A DNA stretch of 64,000 nucleotides from Acidimicrobiales bacterium (GCA_035536915.1 DATLNE010000014.1:1-64000), one strand, 5' to 3'. Shown: positions 9,144-17,813, numbered from the stretch's first letter. Numbers and translations are program-made. Notes: a model not told the origin generated them from the letters alone.

Positions 9144-9848
9144 CTAGGCCAGCGGGCCGAGCAGTGCTCGGGTGACCTTGACCGGGTCGTGCTGCTCGAA
9201 GCGGCGCAGCAACGGCACGGCCAGCGAAGCGGGGAAGGCGGGCTGGGTGACGAGGTAGGCGAGCACCGTCACCAAGCGGTCGAGCTCGGCGGCGTAGGAG
9301 GTGCGGCCCGCGGCGTCGAGGGGCAGCATGCGGCGCGAGGCGTCCCACGCCTGGTCGCGAGCGACCCGCAGGGAGAAGTTGAACAGGCGCCCGCCGCCCA
9401 GCCGGGCCGCCTCGTTGGTCCAGCGCGACACGCGGTCGAGGTCGCGCAACACGACCGTGTAGGTCGAGGCCAGCACGGCGTTGACGGCCAGGAAGTCGGC
9501 ACGGGCGGCGTTCACGTCGACCACCGCCAACGGGAGGTCGTGGTTGACGTGGGCATTGATGCCGAGCAGCAGGTGCTGCACGATCAGCAGGCGCTCGTCG
9601 CCCGCCACGTCCCACGAAGCCCGCCAACAGGCGGGCGCCGCCGCCCGGTCGGAGAAGGCCGTGAGGTAGTAGCCCGCAAAGGTGGTGGCGAAGGCTGTCA
9701 TGCGCTCGCCGTCCTCGAACGTGCCCCCGGCCGCGGCCCGGGCGATCTCGGTGGTCACGCGTGCGTACAACGCCGGGAAGTAGCCGGTGGCGTCGGTCGC
9801 CTGCAGTGCGATCCCCCGCAGGTCGGCCACGGTCTGGTCGAGCCCCAT
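9144..9848 (-). CDS. DUF5995 family protein
   Basis: A 234-residue, mostly helical protein with the signature LLLGINAHVNHDLPLAVVD, which I associate with DUF5995. The conserved His/Asn/Asp residues in that segment hint at a metal site, but no function is established. The start at 9848 was chosen because the upstream in-frame extension is antisense to msrA. The msrA gene diverges 42 bp away. Confidence 0.7.
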   Translation of the reverse strand: MGLDQTVADLRGIALQATDATGYFPALYARVTTEIARAAAGGTFEDGERMTAFATTFAGYYLTAFSDRAAAPACWRASWDVAGDERLLIVQHLLLGINAHVNHDLPLAVVDVNAARADFLAVNAVLASTYTVVLRDLDRVSRWTNEAARLGGGRLFNFSLRVARDQAWDASRRMLPLDAAGRTSYAAELDRLVTVLAYLVTQPAFPASLAVPLLRRFEQHDPVKVTRALLGPLA

Positions 9849-9890
9849 GGCGCGGCAGCGTAGGGAATGGAGGTCACTAGCGTGGAAGCC

Positions 9891-10541
9891 ATGTCGTTCT
9901 TCCGTCGCCCGCTGTCGATGCCTGGTCCCGACGAGGCGCTGCCCGGCCGCGGCGAACGGATGCCGGTGGCCGAGCGCCACCTCGTCCTCGGCACGCCGAT
10001 GGCGCGGCCGTTCCCCGACGGCATCGAGACGGCGGTGTTCGGCATGGGGTGCTTCTGGGGAGCCGAGCGCTTGTTCTGGCAGGTGGAGGGCGTGTTCACC
10101 ACCGCGGTGGGCTACGCGGGCGGCCTCACGCCCAACCCCACGTACCAAGAGGCGTGCAGCGGCATGACCGGCCACACCGAGGTGGTGCTGGTGGCCTACG
10201 ACCCCACCGCGGTCGGCTTCGAGGAGCTGCTGCGGGTGTTCTGGGAGGGCCACGACCCCACGCAGGGCATGCGGCAGGGCAACGACGTGGGCACCCAGTA
10301 CCGATCGGCGCTCTACACGACGACCGACGTGCAGCGGAAAGCGGCCGAGGCGTCGCGGGTGGCCTATCAAGAGCGGCTGCACGCCGCGGGCCACGGCGAC
10401 ATCACCACCGAGGTGCGCGAGGCGCCGGAGTTCTTCTACGCCGAGGACTACCACCAGCAGTACCTGGCCAAGAACCCGGGCGGTTACTGCGGCATCGGGG
10501 GCACCGGGGTGGCCTGCCCCGTCGGACTCGCCACCGACTGA
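9891..10541 (+). CDS. msrA: Peptide-methionine (S)-S-oxide reductase
   Basis: A 216-residue MsrA. The catalytic motif GMGCFWGAE is near residue 52, followed by VGYAGG, GHTEVV and YRSALY as in the family. C-terminal cysteines in [14 protein letters not shown] are placed to act as resolving residues. The enzyme repairs methionine sulfoxide in proteins with thioredoxin. I start at ATG 9891; an in-frame ATG at 9867 is possible but adds only eight unsupported residues. The carbonic anhydrase gene follows 23 bp later. Confidence 0.93.
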   Translation: MSFFRRPLSMPGPDEALPGRGERMPVAERHLVLGTPMARPFPDGIETAVFGMGCFWGAERLFWQVEGVFTTAVGYAGGLTPNPTYQEACSGMTGHTEVVLVAYDPTAVGFEELLRVFWEGHDPTQGMRQGNDVGTQYRSALYTTTDVQRKAAEASRVAYQERLHAAGHGDITTEVREAPEFFYAEDYHQQYLAKNPGGYCGIGGTGVACPVGLATD

Positions 10542-10564
10542 CCGGATTCGCCAGGATTGGCGGC

Positions 10565-11107
10565 GTGACCGCCTTCGACGACCTCCTTGCCGCCAACGAC
10601 GATCACGTGGCCCGGTTCACCACCGGGATGCTGCCCGCCCCGCCCGCCCGGGCGCTGGCCGTGCTCACGTGCATGGACGCCCGCATCCTGCCCTTGGACG
10701 CGATGGGCCTCGCCGTCGGCGACGCCCACGTGGTGCGCAACGCGGGCGGGCGCGTGACCGACGACGCCCTGCGGTCGCTGCTCGTCAGCGCGCACGCCAT
10801 GGGCGTGCGCAAGATCGCCGTCATCCACCACACCGAGTGCGGCGTGGCGAAATCGACCGACGAGGAGTTCCGGCAGTTGGTGCTCGACGCCACCGGCCAC
10901 GACCCCGACCCCATCCGCCTGCTCGCCATCGCCGATCCCGACCAGGCCTTGGCCGACGACGTGCGCACCTTGGCCACCTCCCCCCTCCTGCCCGAGGGCA
11001 CCGAGGTCGCGGGCTTCCGCTACGACATCCGCACCGGCCGCCTCCACCTCGTTTCTGGTCCGGGAATCCCGCGCCAGAGCGCGGGATTCCCGGACCAGAA
11101 CCACTGA
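10565..11107 (+). CDS. Beta-class carbonic anhydrase
   Basis: A 180-residue beta-carbonic anhydrase of the short actinobacterial type. The zinc ligands are visible as CMDAR (Cys, with the Asp/Arg dyad) and HHTECG (His and Cys). It interconverts CO2 and bicarbonate in the cytosol. The start is a GTG at 10565. The last 17 codons ([17 protein letters not shown]) are encoded by a 48-bp hairpin, so the C-terminal tail is likely a by-product of that DNA element and not conserved protein. Confidence 0.85.
   Translation: MTAFDDLLAANDDHVARFTTGMLPAPPARALAVLTCMDARILPLDAMGLAVGDAHVVRNAGGRVTDDALRSLLVSAHAMGVRKIAVIHHTECGVAKSTDEEFRQLVLDATGHDPDPIRLLAIADPDQALADDVRTLATSPLLPEGTEVAGFRYDIRTGRLHLVSGPGIPRQSAGFPDQNH
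11053..11100. terminator. 22-bp perfect hairpin at convergent gene ends
   Basis: Bases 11053-11074 pair perfectly with 11079-11100 around a four-base CAGA loop. It lies inside the last codons of the carbonic anhydrase gene and 11 bp before the stop of the convergent lipid kinase gene. No T-run follows on either strand. A bidirectional U-tract-less terminator is the likely role (inference); a mobile palindromic element is the alternative. Confidence 0.6.
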
Positions 11108-11111
11108 GCAG

Positions 11112-11960
11112 CTACGGCACCAACACGGTCAAGGCGCCGGGCAGCACCTCGTAGCGGAGCGGGTTCTCCAGGCGGACCACTTCGCCGTCGAGGGCCACGT
11201 CGACGAACGACCGGTTGAGCACGTCGATGTCGATGGTGTCGACCAGGCGCTGCACCAACAGCGGTGACCGGCCCAGGCGGCTGAACAGCAACGCGGCCAC
11301 GGCCCGGGTGCGCGCCAGGGGCCGGTCGGCCCGCATGACCCGCACGTCGAGCGTCTGCTCGTCGAGGGCGTCGCGGGTGAGGTCGTCGCCGTAGCGGCCG
11401 TTGCCCACGAACACCAGCCACGCCCGGTACGTCACGCCGCCCACCCGCACCCGGAAGCGATGGCCCTTGCGGGCCTGCGCCCAGGCGGCGGACAGGTCGG
11501 CCATGGCCCGCGGCAGCCGCGACGACCGCCGCCGCCGCTCCCGCACCAACGCGGCGTAGAAGCCGATGCTGGAGTTGTTGACGAACACCCGGCCGTTCAC
11601 CTGGCCCAGGTCGACCGTCGACAGGTTCGACGCCGCCGCGGCGTCGGCCAGCGTCTCGATCCCCAGGTGGCGGGCGAAGTGGTTGCGGGTGCCCGCGGGC
11701 ACGGCCAGCAGCGGCACCCCGGTGCCCGCCAGCACGGCGGCGGCGGCCCCGATGCTGCCGTCGCCTCCGGCCACCCCGACGAAACCTGCGCCGTCGGCCA
11801 GCGCCTGTTCGACCGAGGCGCGCAGGCCCTCACCCTCGCATTCCACCAGTCGGTGGCCGGCAAAGCAGCGGGCCAGTTCGTCGCCCACATCGCCACGGCC
11901 CGACTGCGGGTTCACGAACACCACTCCGGGCCGCATCTGGGAATCCTGCCACGGCGTCAT
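11112..11960 (-). CDS. Diacylglycerol kinase family lipid kinase
   Basis: A 282-residue protein of the DAGK/YegS catalytic fold: VVFVNPQSGRGD at the N-terminus, the nucleotide-binding GVAGGDGSIG and the PAGTRNHFARHLGI segment. It likely phosphorylates a lipid at the membrane face; the exact lipid is unknown. ATG 11960 has GAGG six bases upstream, better than the ATG 24 bp further in. It ends next to the 22-bp hairpin shared with the carbonic anhydrase gene. Confidence 0.85.
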   Translation of the reverse strand: MTPWQDSQMRPGVVFVNPQSGRGDVGDELARCFAGHRLVECEGEGLRASVEQALADGAGFVGVAGGDGSIGAAAAVLAGTGVPLLAVPAGTRNHFARHLGIETLADAAAASNLSTVDLGQVNGRVFVNNSSIGFYAALVRERRRRSSRLPRAMADLSAAWAQARKGHRFRVRVGGVTYRAWLVFVGNGRYGDDLTRDALDEQTLDVRVMRADRPLARTRAVAALLFSRLGRSPLLVQRLVDTIDIDVLNRSFVDVALDGEVVRLENPLRYEVLPGALTVLVP

Positions 11961-12018
11961 CACGCACCTCGTCGGGTAAGTAGGGTCAAGACCTTCAGCG
12001 GAGAGGGGAGAGCGCTCT

Positions 12019-12555
12019 ATGGGGAGAGTCGCATTCGTCCTGGCCGACGACTTCGAGGACAGCGAGTTCCGTGTCCCGTACGACCGGCTGATCGAAGAGG
12101 GCCACGTGGTCACCGTGGTCGGGCGCACAGCGGGCAAGGCGGTGACAGGTAAACGCGGGAAGGAAACCGTCACGCCCACCGCGTCGGCCGACACGGTGAG
12201 CGCGGCCGACTTCGACGCCCTCGTCATCCCCGGGGGGTACTCCCCCGACAAGCTGCGCATGGACGAGGGCATCGTGAAGTTCGTCAAGGGCTTCTTCGGC
12301 AGCGACAAGCCCGTCGCCGCCATCTGCCACGGCGGCAGCCTGTTGGTGGAAGCCGATGCCGTGGAAGGCCGCACGGTGACGTCGTGGCCCTCGGTGCGCA
12401 CCGACCTGGTCAACGCCGGGGCCGAGTGGGTCGACGAGGAGGTCGTGGTCGACGGCAGCCTGGTCACCTCTCGCCAGCCCGAAGACCTGCCCGCCTTCAC
12501 CGAGGCCATCCTCGACAAGCTCGACGCCACCCGGCGCATGCCCGCCGACGTGTAG
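12019..12555 (+). CDS. DJ-1/PfpI family protein
   Basis: A 178-residue PfpI/YhbO-type protein. The nucleophile elbow is AAICHGG (Cys near residue 104), with FEDSEF near the N-terminus carrying the usual acidic residue and LVIPGGYSPD preceding the elbow. Family members act as glyoxalases, deglycases or chaperone-like stress proteins. A purine-rich GGAGAGGGGAGAG precedes the ATG. It is divergent from the lipid kinase gene. Confidence 0.85.
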   Translation: MGRVAFVLADDFEDSEFRVPYDRLIEEGHVVTVVGRTAGKAVTGKRGKETVTPTASADTVSAADFDALVIPGGYSPDKLRMDEGIVKFVKGFFGSDKPVAAICHGGSLLVEADAVEGRTVTSWPSVRTDLVNAGAEWVDEEVVVDGSLVTSRQPEDLPAFTEAILDKLDATRRMPADV

Positions 12556-12585
12556 CGGGCCGATGTGCAGGGGTACCGGTGCCAC

Positions 12586-12786
12586 ATGACCGAGCACACG
12601 AAGCCCAACGAGGAGACCCGCCAGGCCGACCGCGACGCGCTCAACGCCGAGCACACGGCCGGGCAGGAGCCCACGCCGGAAGAGGAGCAGGCCGCCGAGC
12701 GCAACACGGTCAGCCCCGAGACGCCTGAGCACTACCAGGAGATGACCGAACGGGGCGCCAACCAGCAGGGCGAAGGCCGTATCTGA
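12586..12786 (+). CDS. Small hydrophilic protein, unknown
   Basis: A 66-residue, highly charged protein rich in Glu, Gln, Thr and Asn, with no hydrophobic core and probably disordered. Similar short acidic proteins are scattered in this window (17625, 28154). The ATG at 12586 was preferred to one at 12565 because the shorter form begins at the hydrophilic stretch; an AGGGG lies 11 bases upstream. No family recognised. Confidence 0.5.
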   Translation: MTEHTKPNEETRQADRDALNAEHTAGQEPTPEEEQAAERNTVSPETPEHYQEMTERGANQQGEGRI

Positions 12787-12791
12787 TCGTT

Positions 12792-12843
12792 CGAAAGGTG
12801 CGGGGCTTCGGCTCGATTACGAGCCGGCGCCCCGCACGTTTCG
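12792..12843. terminator. Long imperfect hairpin between convergent genes
   Basis: Paired blocks of 5, 9 and 7 bp (12792-12796/12839-12843, 12798-12806/12829-12837, 12809-12815/12820-12826) close on an ATTA loop. The TAA stop of the GGDEF gene (12817-12819) sits in the loop. It is positioned to terminate both convergent transcripts. There is no T-run. Confidence 0.6.
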
Positions 12844-14043
12844 CGTCTTGCCTGCGAGCATGCGGACGTCGGCGGCGGCCAGCAGCACGTCGATGTCGTC
12901 GCCGTCGTCGGGGAACGTGGCCGCCCCCCACGTGAACGAGGGGGCACCTGCCTGGGCCACGCGGGCCAGCGCCGTCTCCGTGGTGCCCTCGGCCGATTCC
13001 GGCAGCAGCACCACGAACTCGTCGCCGCCGATGCGGTAGGCGGCGTCGCCCACCCGCAGCGAGCGCTCCAACGCCACCCCCAACGACCGGAGGCGGGCGT
13101 CGCCTGCGGCGTGGCCGTCGCGGTCGTTGACCAGCTTGAGCCCGTCGAGGTCGGCCAGCACCACCGTGAACCGGCGCCGGTGCCGGGTAGCCCGGCCGAT
13201 CTCCCGGCGCAGGTCGCGCTCCAGCGCCCGCCGGTTCAACAGCCCCGTCAAGGGATCGACGTAGGCCTGCGTCTCCAGCCGTTGGGCGATGCGCGACACG
13301 GCCACGCCCATGCCCCGGTCGACGATCATGTTGAGCCGGTCGAACGTCTCGGTCTCCTCCCCCGGCGGCAGCGCCCCCGCCAGCCGCCGCCGCAGCGCCT
13401 CGCGCAGGCAGACGAACTGGCCGACGGCCGATTCCACCGAGCTCACCGACATGGCGAAGACCTCGGCCACCTTCTCGATCTCGGGGTCGGGCCCCCATCC
13501 CAGCGGCTGGGGCCTGCGCAGGGCGTCGGCCACCGCCCGCACGATGGCCTCGGCGATGGGTGGCTCGGCCTCGGGGCCGAGCAACGGGTCCCACCGGCAT
13601 AGCTCCTGCCACGCCTGCACGACGGCGGCGACAGCGCCCTCCAGTAGCTCGACGGCTGCGGGCGGTGCCTCTTCGTCGACCTCCGTGGGCAGGTGCAAGG
13701 CGCTGATGACGGCCTCCACGTCGCCCCGCACGACGTGGGCCCCCACACAGACTGCCTCGTCGTCGGGCGCCACGGTGACCACCACGGGCACCTCGGGCAG
13801 CAGCCGGTCGAGGTCGTCGCACACAGCCGCTGCACCGCCCTCGGGCAGGTCGCCCGCTACCACCACGCCGTAGACGGTGCGGGCGCCTTGTTCGTCGGCC
13901 AGCAGCCGCCGCGCCTGTTCCGGCGACGACGACTCCAGCACCCGCGCACCGTCGACCTCCAGCCCCAGCCGGAGCAGCCGGCGCATGGCGGGATCAGGGT
14001 CGACCACGAGGACGGTGGGGCGCGCGGTGGTATCGGAACTCAT
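12817..14043 (-). CDS. Diguanylate cyclase with degenerate receiver domain
   Basis: A 408-residue protein. Residues 8-120 look like a response-regulator receiver (TVLVVDPDPAMRRLLRLGL), but the expected phospho-acceptor position reads VVVAGDLP, with Ala where Asp is usual, so it is probably a pseudo-receiver (inference). A helical linker follows, then a GGDEF domain at about 245-400 with DPLTGLLNRRAL and an intact RIGGDEFVVLL active site, so c-di-GMP synthesis is expected. AGGAG lies seven bases before ATG 14043. It is divergent from the SpoIIE-type phosphatase gene 47 bp away, suggesting shared signalling. Confidence 0.85.
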   Translation of the reverse strand: MSSDTTARPTVLVVDPDPAMRRLLRLGLEVDGARVLESSSPEQARRLLADEQGARTVYGVVVAGDLPEGGAAAVCDDLDRLLPEVPVVVTVAPDDEAVCVGAHVVRGDVEAVISALHLPTEVDEEAPPAAVELLEGAVAAVVQAWQELCRWDPLLGPEAEPPIAEAIVRAVADALRRPQPLGWGPDPEIEKVAEVFAMSVSSVESAVGQFVCLREALRRRLAGALPPGEETETFDRLNMIVDRGMGVAVSRIAQRLETQAYVDPLTGLLNRRALERDLRREIGRATRHRRRFTVVLADLDGLKLVNDRDGHAAGDARLRSLGVALERSLRVGDAAYRIGGDEFVVLLPESAEGTTETALARVAQAGAPSFTWGAATFPDDGDDIDVLLAAADVRMLAGKTRNVRGAGS

Positions 14044-14090
14044 CTGGTCTCCTGTGTTCCCCGACAAGGCACAGTAGATTCGGGTTTGTC

Positions 14091-15791
14091 ATGCATCCTG
14101 CTGTCGACCACCCGACGCGGGGCGCCCGAGACACGTTTTCCGTCCTCGCCAGAGCCGCTCGGGCCCTCTACGCCGAGCGCGACCGTGACCGGCTCATGGG
14201 GTGGGCCACCACGGCCACCCGCGACCTCACCGGCGCCTCGGCCGCCGCCCTGTTCCTCGGCGGCCCTGACGGCACGTCGGAGTGGGCGGTCGACGGCCCG
14301 CCCGACCTCTCCGCCCTGGTCGACCCTCGCTCCCACACGGCGCTGCGCCGGGCTTGGCAGGGCGACGCCACCGTGCGCTGCGACGACGTGCCCGAGGCCA
14401 TGGAGACGGCCTCCATCGCCCGCTGCATGCCCGACCTGCGCTCCCTGGCCGCCGTCCCCGTCGTGCGCACCGACGGCACCCCGTGCGGCGTCCTGCTCAT
14501 CGGCGACTACGAACCGGGCGCCTTCGACGACGACGACGTGGCTGCCGCCGAGGTCATGGCCGCCCACCTGGGCGTCGCCCTCGACAACCACGCCCAGCTC
14601 AAGGCCCTCGACGAGGCTCGCAGCGTCCAGCGCCAGGTGGTCGAGCAGCTGCAGGAAGCGGTGCGCCCCCCGATGCCGTCGCTCCCCGACACCGAGCTCG
14701 GCGTCTCCTACCGGCCCGCCGACCCCGGCGCACCCACGGGCGGCGACCTCTACGACTGGGTGCTGCTGCCCGACGGCCGCCTGCACATCGCCGTCGTCGA
14801 CGTCATGGGCAAAGGCGTGGGCGCCACCAAGGACGCCGTGGCCGTCACCCACGTGCTGCGCCTGCTCGTGCTCGACGGCTGCCCCCTCGAAGACGTGGTG
14901 GCCCGGGCCGACAGCATCGTCACCGCCCAGAACCCCGAGTTGGTGGCCACGCTCATCCTGGCCCACTACGACCCCCGCTCCCGCGAGCTGGTGCTGGCGG
15001 GAGCGGGCCACCCGCCCGCCCTGCTCGTCTCCAACGGCGTCGCCCGCGAACTGCCGGCCCACGGCGTGCCCATCGGCTGGCCCGGCGCAGGCACCGACGA
15101 GTTGGTGCGGGTGACCCTTGAGCGGGGCGACACCGTCGTCCTCTACACCGACGGCCTCATCGAAGCGACCAAGGACATCCTCGCGGGCTTGGAGGACCTG
15201 GCCCGCTACGGGGTGGAGACGGCCACGTACCCGGCCGCCCAGCAGGCCCGGGTGCTGGTGGAACGCGCCCTCACCGGGGCCGCCCGCCGCGACGATTCCC
15301 TTGCCGTCGTCCTGCGCTGCCGCCCTGCGCCAGTGGCCACCACCATCGCCCTCGGCCCCTTCGAGCACCACCTCTCCCCCAGCCCGGCCACCGTTTCCTT
15401 GGCCCGCAACCTGCTGCGGGAGTGGCTGGTGCGGGTGCCGGTGGAAGACGACGCCGTGCACGACCTCCTGCTGGTGGCCACCGAGTTGTGCGCCAACGCC
15501 GTCGAGCACGCCCGCTGGGACAACGGCGGCGTGGCCTTGCGGGCCGAAGTCGACGGCCCCGACATCGTGCTGGAAGTGGTCGACGACGGTGGCGGGCTGA
15601 GTTGGCCGCACGTCGACGTGGAGCCGCCCGACGCCGAGGCCGAACAGGGCCGAGGCCTGTGGCTGGTGCACACGCTGGCCGACGAGGTGGTGCCCGACTT
15701 CGAGGGGGCGCACACCACGGTGCGGGCCCGCCTGCGCAACGTCAGCTCTGCTCGTCGTCCGCCAGTCGCTCCCGCTCCTCCGCCGGCCTGA
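14091..15791 (+). CDS. GAF-PP2C(SpoIIE)-HATPase serine phosphatase/kinase
   Basis: A 566-residue multidomain regulator. A GAF sensor domain spans about residues 15-165, a SpoIIE/RsbU-type PP2C phosphatase about 195-405 (GGDLYDW and VVDVMGKGVGA carry the metal-binding Asp residues, and GAGHPPALL follows), and an RsbW-like ATPase about 415-545 (N box ELCANAVEHA, then VVDDGGG and GRGLWLVHTLAD). Such proteins control sigma-factor partner switching by phosphorylating and dephosphorylating anti-anti-sigma factors. The 3' end overlaps the small convergent ORF at 15742 by 50 bp. Confidence 0.88.
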   Translation: MHPAVDHPTRGARDTFSVLARAARALYAERDRDRLMGWATTATRDLTGASAAALFLGGPDGTSEWAVDGPPDLSALVDPRSHTALRRAWQGDATVRCDDVPEAMETASIARCMPDLRSLAAVPVVRTDGTPCGVLLIGDYEPGAFDDDDVAAAEVMAAHLGVALDNHAQLKALDEARSVQRQVVEQLQEAVRPPMPSLPDTELGVSYRPADPGAPTGGDLYDWVLLPDGRLHIAVVDVMGKGVGATKDAVAVTHVLRLLVLDGCPLEDVVARADSIVTAQNPELVATLILAHYDPRSRELVLAGAGHPPALLVSNGVARELPAHGVPIGWPGAGTDELVRVTLERGDTVVLYTDGLIEATKDILAGLEDLARYGVETATYPAAQQARVLVERALTGAARRDDSLAVVLRCRPAPVATTIALGPFEHHLSPSPATVSLARNLLREWLVRVPVEDDAVHDLLLVATELCANAVEHARWDNGGVALRAEVDGPDIVLEVVDDGGGLSWPHVDVEPPDAEAEQGRGLWLVHTLADEVVPDFEGAHTTVRARLRNVSSARRPPVAPAPPPA

Positions 15792-15876
15792 GCTCGTCGC
15801 CCAGTTCGGCCACGCGGCGCTCGCGCTCGTCGTCGGGAACCGGGGCCAGCGGCGCTTCCTTGTCGCCGCCGCTCAC
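15742..15876 (-). CDS. Small acidic ORF coupled to metallophosphoesterase
   Basis: A 44-residue, charged, probably disordered protein (DDERERRVAELGDELRPAEE). Its GTG start overlaps the metallophosphoesterase stop as GTGA, repeating the overlap style of the three genes upstream, which is the main reason to call it. Its 3' half overlaps the end of the convergent phosphatase gene. It could be a chance ORF. Confidence 0.4.
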   Translation of the reverse strand: MSGGDKEAPLAPVPDDERERRVAELGDELRPAEERERLADDEQS

Positions 15877-16637
15877 GCGTGCGCTCCCGCCGGGGTGCCG
15901 CAGCTGACCTCGCCGCCACGGTCGAGGCAGTAGACCGAGTACGCCTTGCGCAGCACGGGCTGGGCCACGTTGCGCACGGTGATGCCCCCGGGGGTCACGC
16001 CCTTTTCCGAGCCGCCGTGGGCATGGCCGTGCAGGGCCAGGTCGGCCCCCGCCCGGTCGACGGCCTCGGCCAAGTAGTAGCTGCCGAGGAACGGGTAGAT
16101 CTCCAAACGCTCGCCGCGCAGGGTCGACTCGACGGGGGCGTAGTGCATGAGGGCGATGCGCACGTCGGCGTCGCGGATCTCCTGCAAGGCCTTCTCCAGC
16201 CTGGCCGCGGTGTCGATGGAATGGCGGACGAACGCCTTGGCCGCGGGCTCGCCGAACTCGGAGGCGCAAGCACCGGCGAAGCCGCCACCGAAGCCCTTGG
16301 CCCCGGCCACGCCCACGGACACGCCGTCGACTCCGACGACGGCAGCGTCGCCTTCGAGCACCTGCACGCCGATGCCCGCCAACGACTTCACCACGTAGTC
16401 CTCGCAGTCGGACTCGTAGTCGTGGTTGCCGAGCACGGCGAAGGTGGGCACCTCGTCGGGCAACCCCCGCAGTTCGTCGCACAACACGTCGGCCTCCTCA
16501 GGCAGGCCCCGCTTGGTGAGGTCGCCCGCCAACAGGAAGACGTCGGCCCGCTCGGGCAGGTGCTCGAGGTGACAGCGCACGCGGCCCACCGAGTCGGCGC
16601 CGACGTGTACGTCGCCCACCGCCGCCACCCGGATCAC
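15873..16637 (-). CDS. Calcineurin-like metallophosphoesterase
   Basis: A 254-residue metallophosphoesterase with all family motifs in order: GDVH near residue 8, LAGDLT near 36, VLGNHDYE near 68, a His in LMHYAPVES near 164 and HGHAHGG near 203. It binds two metal ions; the substrate is unknown. The start overlaps the stop of the BON gene by four bases, and the gene is the third of a tightly coupled operon. Confidence 0.88.
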   Translation of the reverse strand: MIRVAAVGDVHVGADSVGRVRCHLEHLPERADVFLLAGDLTKRGLPEEADVLCDELRGLPDEVPTFAVLGNHDYESDCEDYVVKSLAGIGVQVLEGDAAVVGVDGVSVGVAGAKGFGGGFAGACASEFGEPAAKAFVRHSIDTAARLEKALQEIRDADVRIALMHYAPVESTLRGERLEIYPFLGSYYLAEAVDRAGADLALHGHAHGGSEKGVTPGGITVRNVAQPVLRKAYSVYCLDRGGEVSCGTPAGAHA

Positions 16638-16897
16638 GACAGGTGCTCCTCGTCGGACATCTCGTCGTACTCCGCCACCGTGGCCTCGTTGTGCAACTCG
16701 TAGTCGGGCAGCAGTTCGCCCACCACGTCGGCCACGGCGGCGTACCGCTCCCGGGTCGACACGGTGCCGGTGACGAAGACCTTGCCGCCCGCGATGGTGA
16801 GGTGCAGCCCTTGTTCGCTCACCCGTGGATCGCAGGCCAGCGCCTCTTCGACGTGGCCCACCAGGTAGTCGACGGGGCTGTTCTGTTCGAGGGTCAT
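16634..16897 (-). CDS. BON-domain protein
   Basis: An 87-residue protein made of one BON domain (VEEALACDPRVSEQGLHLTI, then GGKVFVTGTVSTRERYAAV). BON domains bind phospholipids or other envelope components. Here there is no signal peptide, so the location is probably cytosolic or peripheral. The start and stop both overlap neighbouring genes by ATGA, so it is translated within the operon. Confidence 0.8.
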   Translation of the reverse strand: MTLEQNSPVDYLVGHVEEALACDPRVSEQGLHLTIAGGKVFVTGTVSTRERYAAVADVVGELLPDYELHNEATVAEYDEMSDEEHLS

Positions 16898-17568
16898 GAG
16901 GCGTCGGGGTCGTCGATGAGGCGGAACAGTTCCCGCACCGGCTTCCAGGGCACGACGAGGTCGTTGGACTGGGCGTACAGCAACAGGCTCAGCACCCGCC
17001 GCACGCCCTTGCGGGCCCGGCGCACGAGGTAGTCCCAGTCGAGCTCTTCGCAGGTAGCCAGCAGGCCCAGGGCGTCGTACCAGTGCCGCGGCATGTGCTC
17101 GCCGTGCACGACGGCCTTGATGACCAACAGGTCCTCGGGCGGGATGATGAAGAGCTGGCGCCCCCGGAACTCGCGGCGCTGGGCTCGGGCCAGCATCTCG
17201 TCGTCGACGTAGATGTCGCCGGTGGAGCGGAAGATGATGTCGATGAGCTGGCCGTGCTTGGAGGCCTTGAACAGCCAGTCGGGGAAGGTCTCTTCTGTCT
17301 CGAAGCCCCGCAGGGCCAAGGCATCGAGGACCCGCCTGGCGTCCTGGGGCTTCACGAACAGGTCGATGTCGTGCGTCCAGCGGGGGCGGCCCCAGCACGC
17401 CGAGGCGATGCCGCCCATGAGGACGTAGGGGACCTCGTCGGCGTCGAGGGCGTCGACCGTCTCGTCGAGGGCGGCCAGGAACTCGGCCTCGTCGGCCGCA
17501 GCGGCCGCCACCGTGTCGCGGACCCGTTGTTCGTCCTCGGAGATCTGCTCGGCTGCAAGACTCGCCAT
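16894..17568 (-). CDS. Nucleotidyltransferase-superfamily protein
   Basis: A 224-residue protein with a nucleotidyltransferase-like signature: VLMGGIASACWGRPRWTHDIDLFV carries the GG and the DxD metal-binding pair. Downstream strands (IDIIFR, LFIIPPEDLLVIKAVV) match the MNT/AbiEii-like fold. Such proteins modify small molecules, tRNA or toxins; which applies here is unknown. It is the first gene of the operon running to 15742. The promoter region holds a 14-bp GGGGGTACCCCC-centred palindrome (17576-17589). Confidence 0.75.
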   Translation of the reverse strand: MASLAAEQISEDEQRVRDTVAAAAADEAEFLAALDETVDALDADEVPYVLMGGIASACWGRPRWTHDIDLFVKPQDARRVLDALALRGFETEETFPDWLFKASKHGQLIDIIFRSTGDIYVDDEMLARAQRREFRGRQLFIIPPEDLLVIKAVVHGEHMPRHWYDALGLLATCEELDWDYLVRRARKGVRRVLSLLLYAQSNDLVVPWKPVRELFRLIDDPDAS

Positions 17569-17575
17569 CGCGTCT

Positions 17576-17589
17576 AGGGGGTACCCCCT
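17576..17589. promoter_or_regulatory. 14-bp perfect palindrome in a divergent promoter region
   Basis: AGGGGGTACCCCCT lies 8 bp upstream of the nucleotidyltransferase-like gene (minus) and 36 bp upstream of the small acidic gene (plus). Its position suggests an operator for a dimeric repressor. The protein that binds it is unknown. Confidence 0.45.
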
Positions 17590-17624
17590 TGCCAGGAGCA
17601 GGCAAACGGTCAGGAGGCCACGCC

Positions 17625-17813
17625 ATGTCCGACGACATCGTCCCCGCTGCCAACGAAGCGGACGCCATGGAGCAGGAGCAGTTGCTGCAGGACCCGCTCG
17701 CCGAGGGCGCCGTCGACGTCGACCTCGGCATCGTGCCCGACGCCAACGAGGCCGACCTCATCGAGCAGGCCCAGCCCGGCCCGCTGCTCGACGAGGACGA
17801 AGCCCGGGAGTAA
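17625..17813 (+). CDS. Small acidic protein with an internal repeat
   Basis: A 62-residue acidic protein with two copies of an IVPxANEADxxEQ motif (IVPAANEADAMEQEQ near residue 5 and IVPDANEADLIEQAQ near 34). A canonical AGGAGG precedes ATG 17625 by seven bases, which supports expression. No family or function recognised. The repeat suggests a short binding peptide or a disordered stress protein. Confidence 0.7.
   Translation: MSDDIVPAANEADAMEQEQLLQDPLAEGAVDVDLGIVPDANEADLIEQAQPGPLLDEDEARE

Noticed and set aside
7971-9863. 630-codon open frame on the plus strand
   Set aside because: It is antisense to the oxygenase and DUF5995 genes and shows no recognisable domain.
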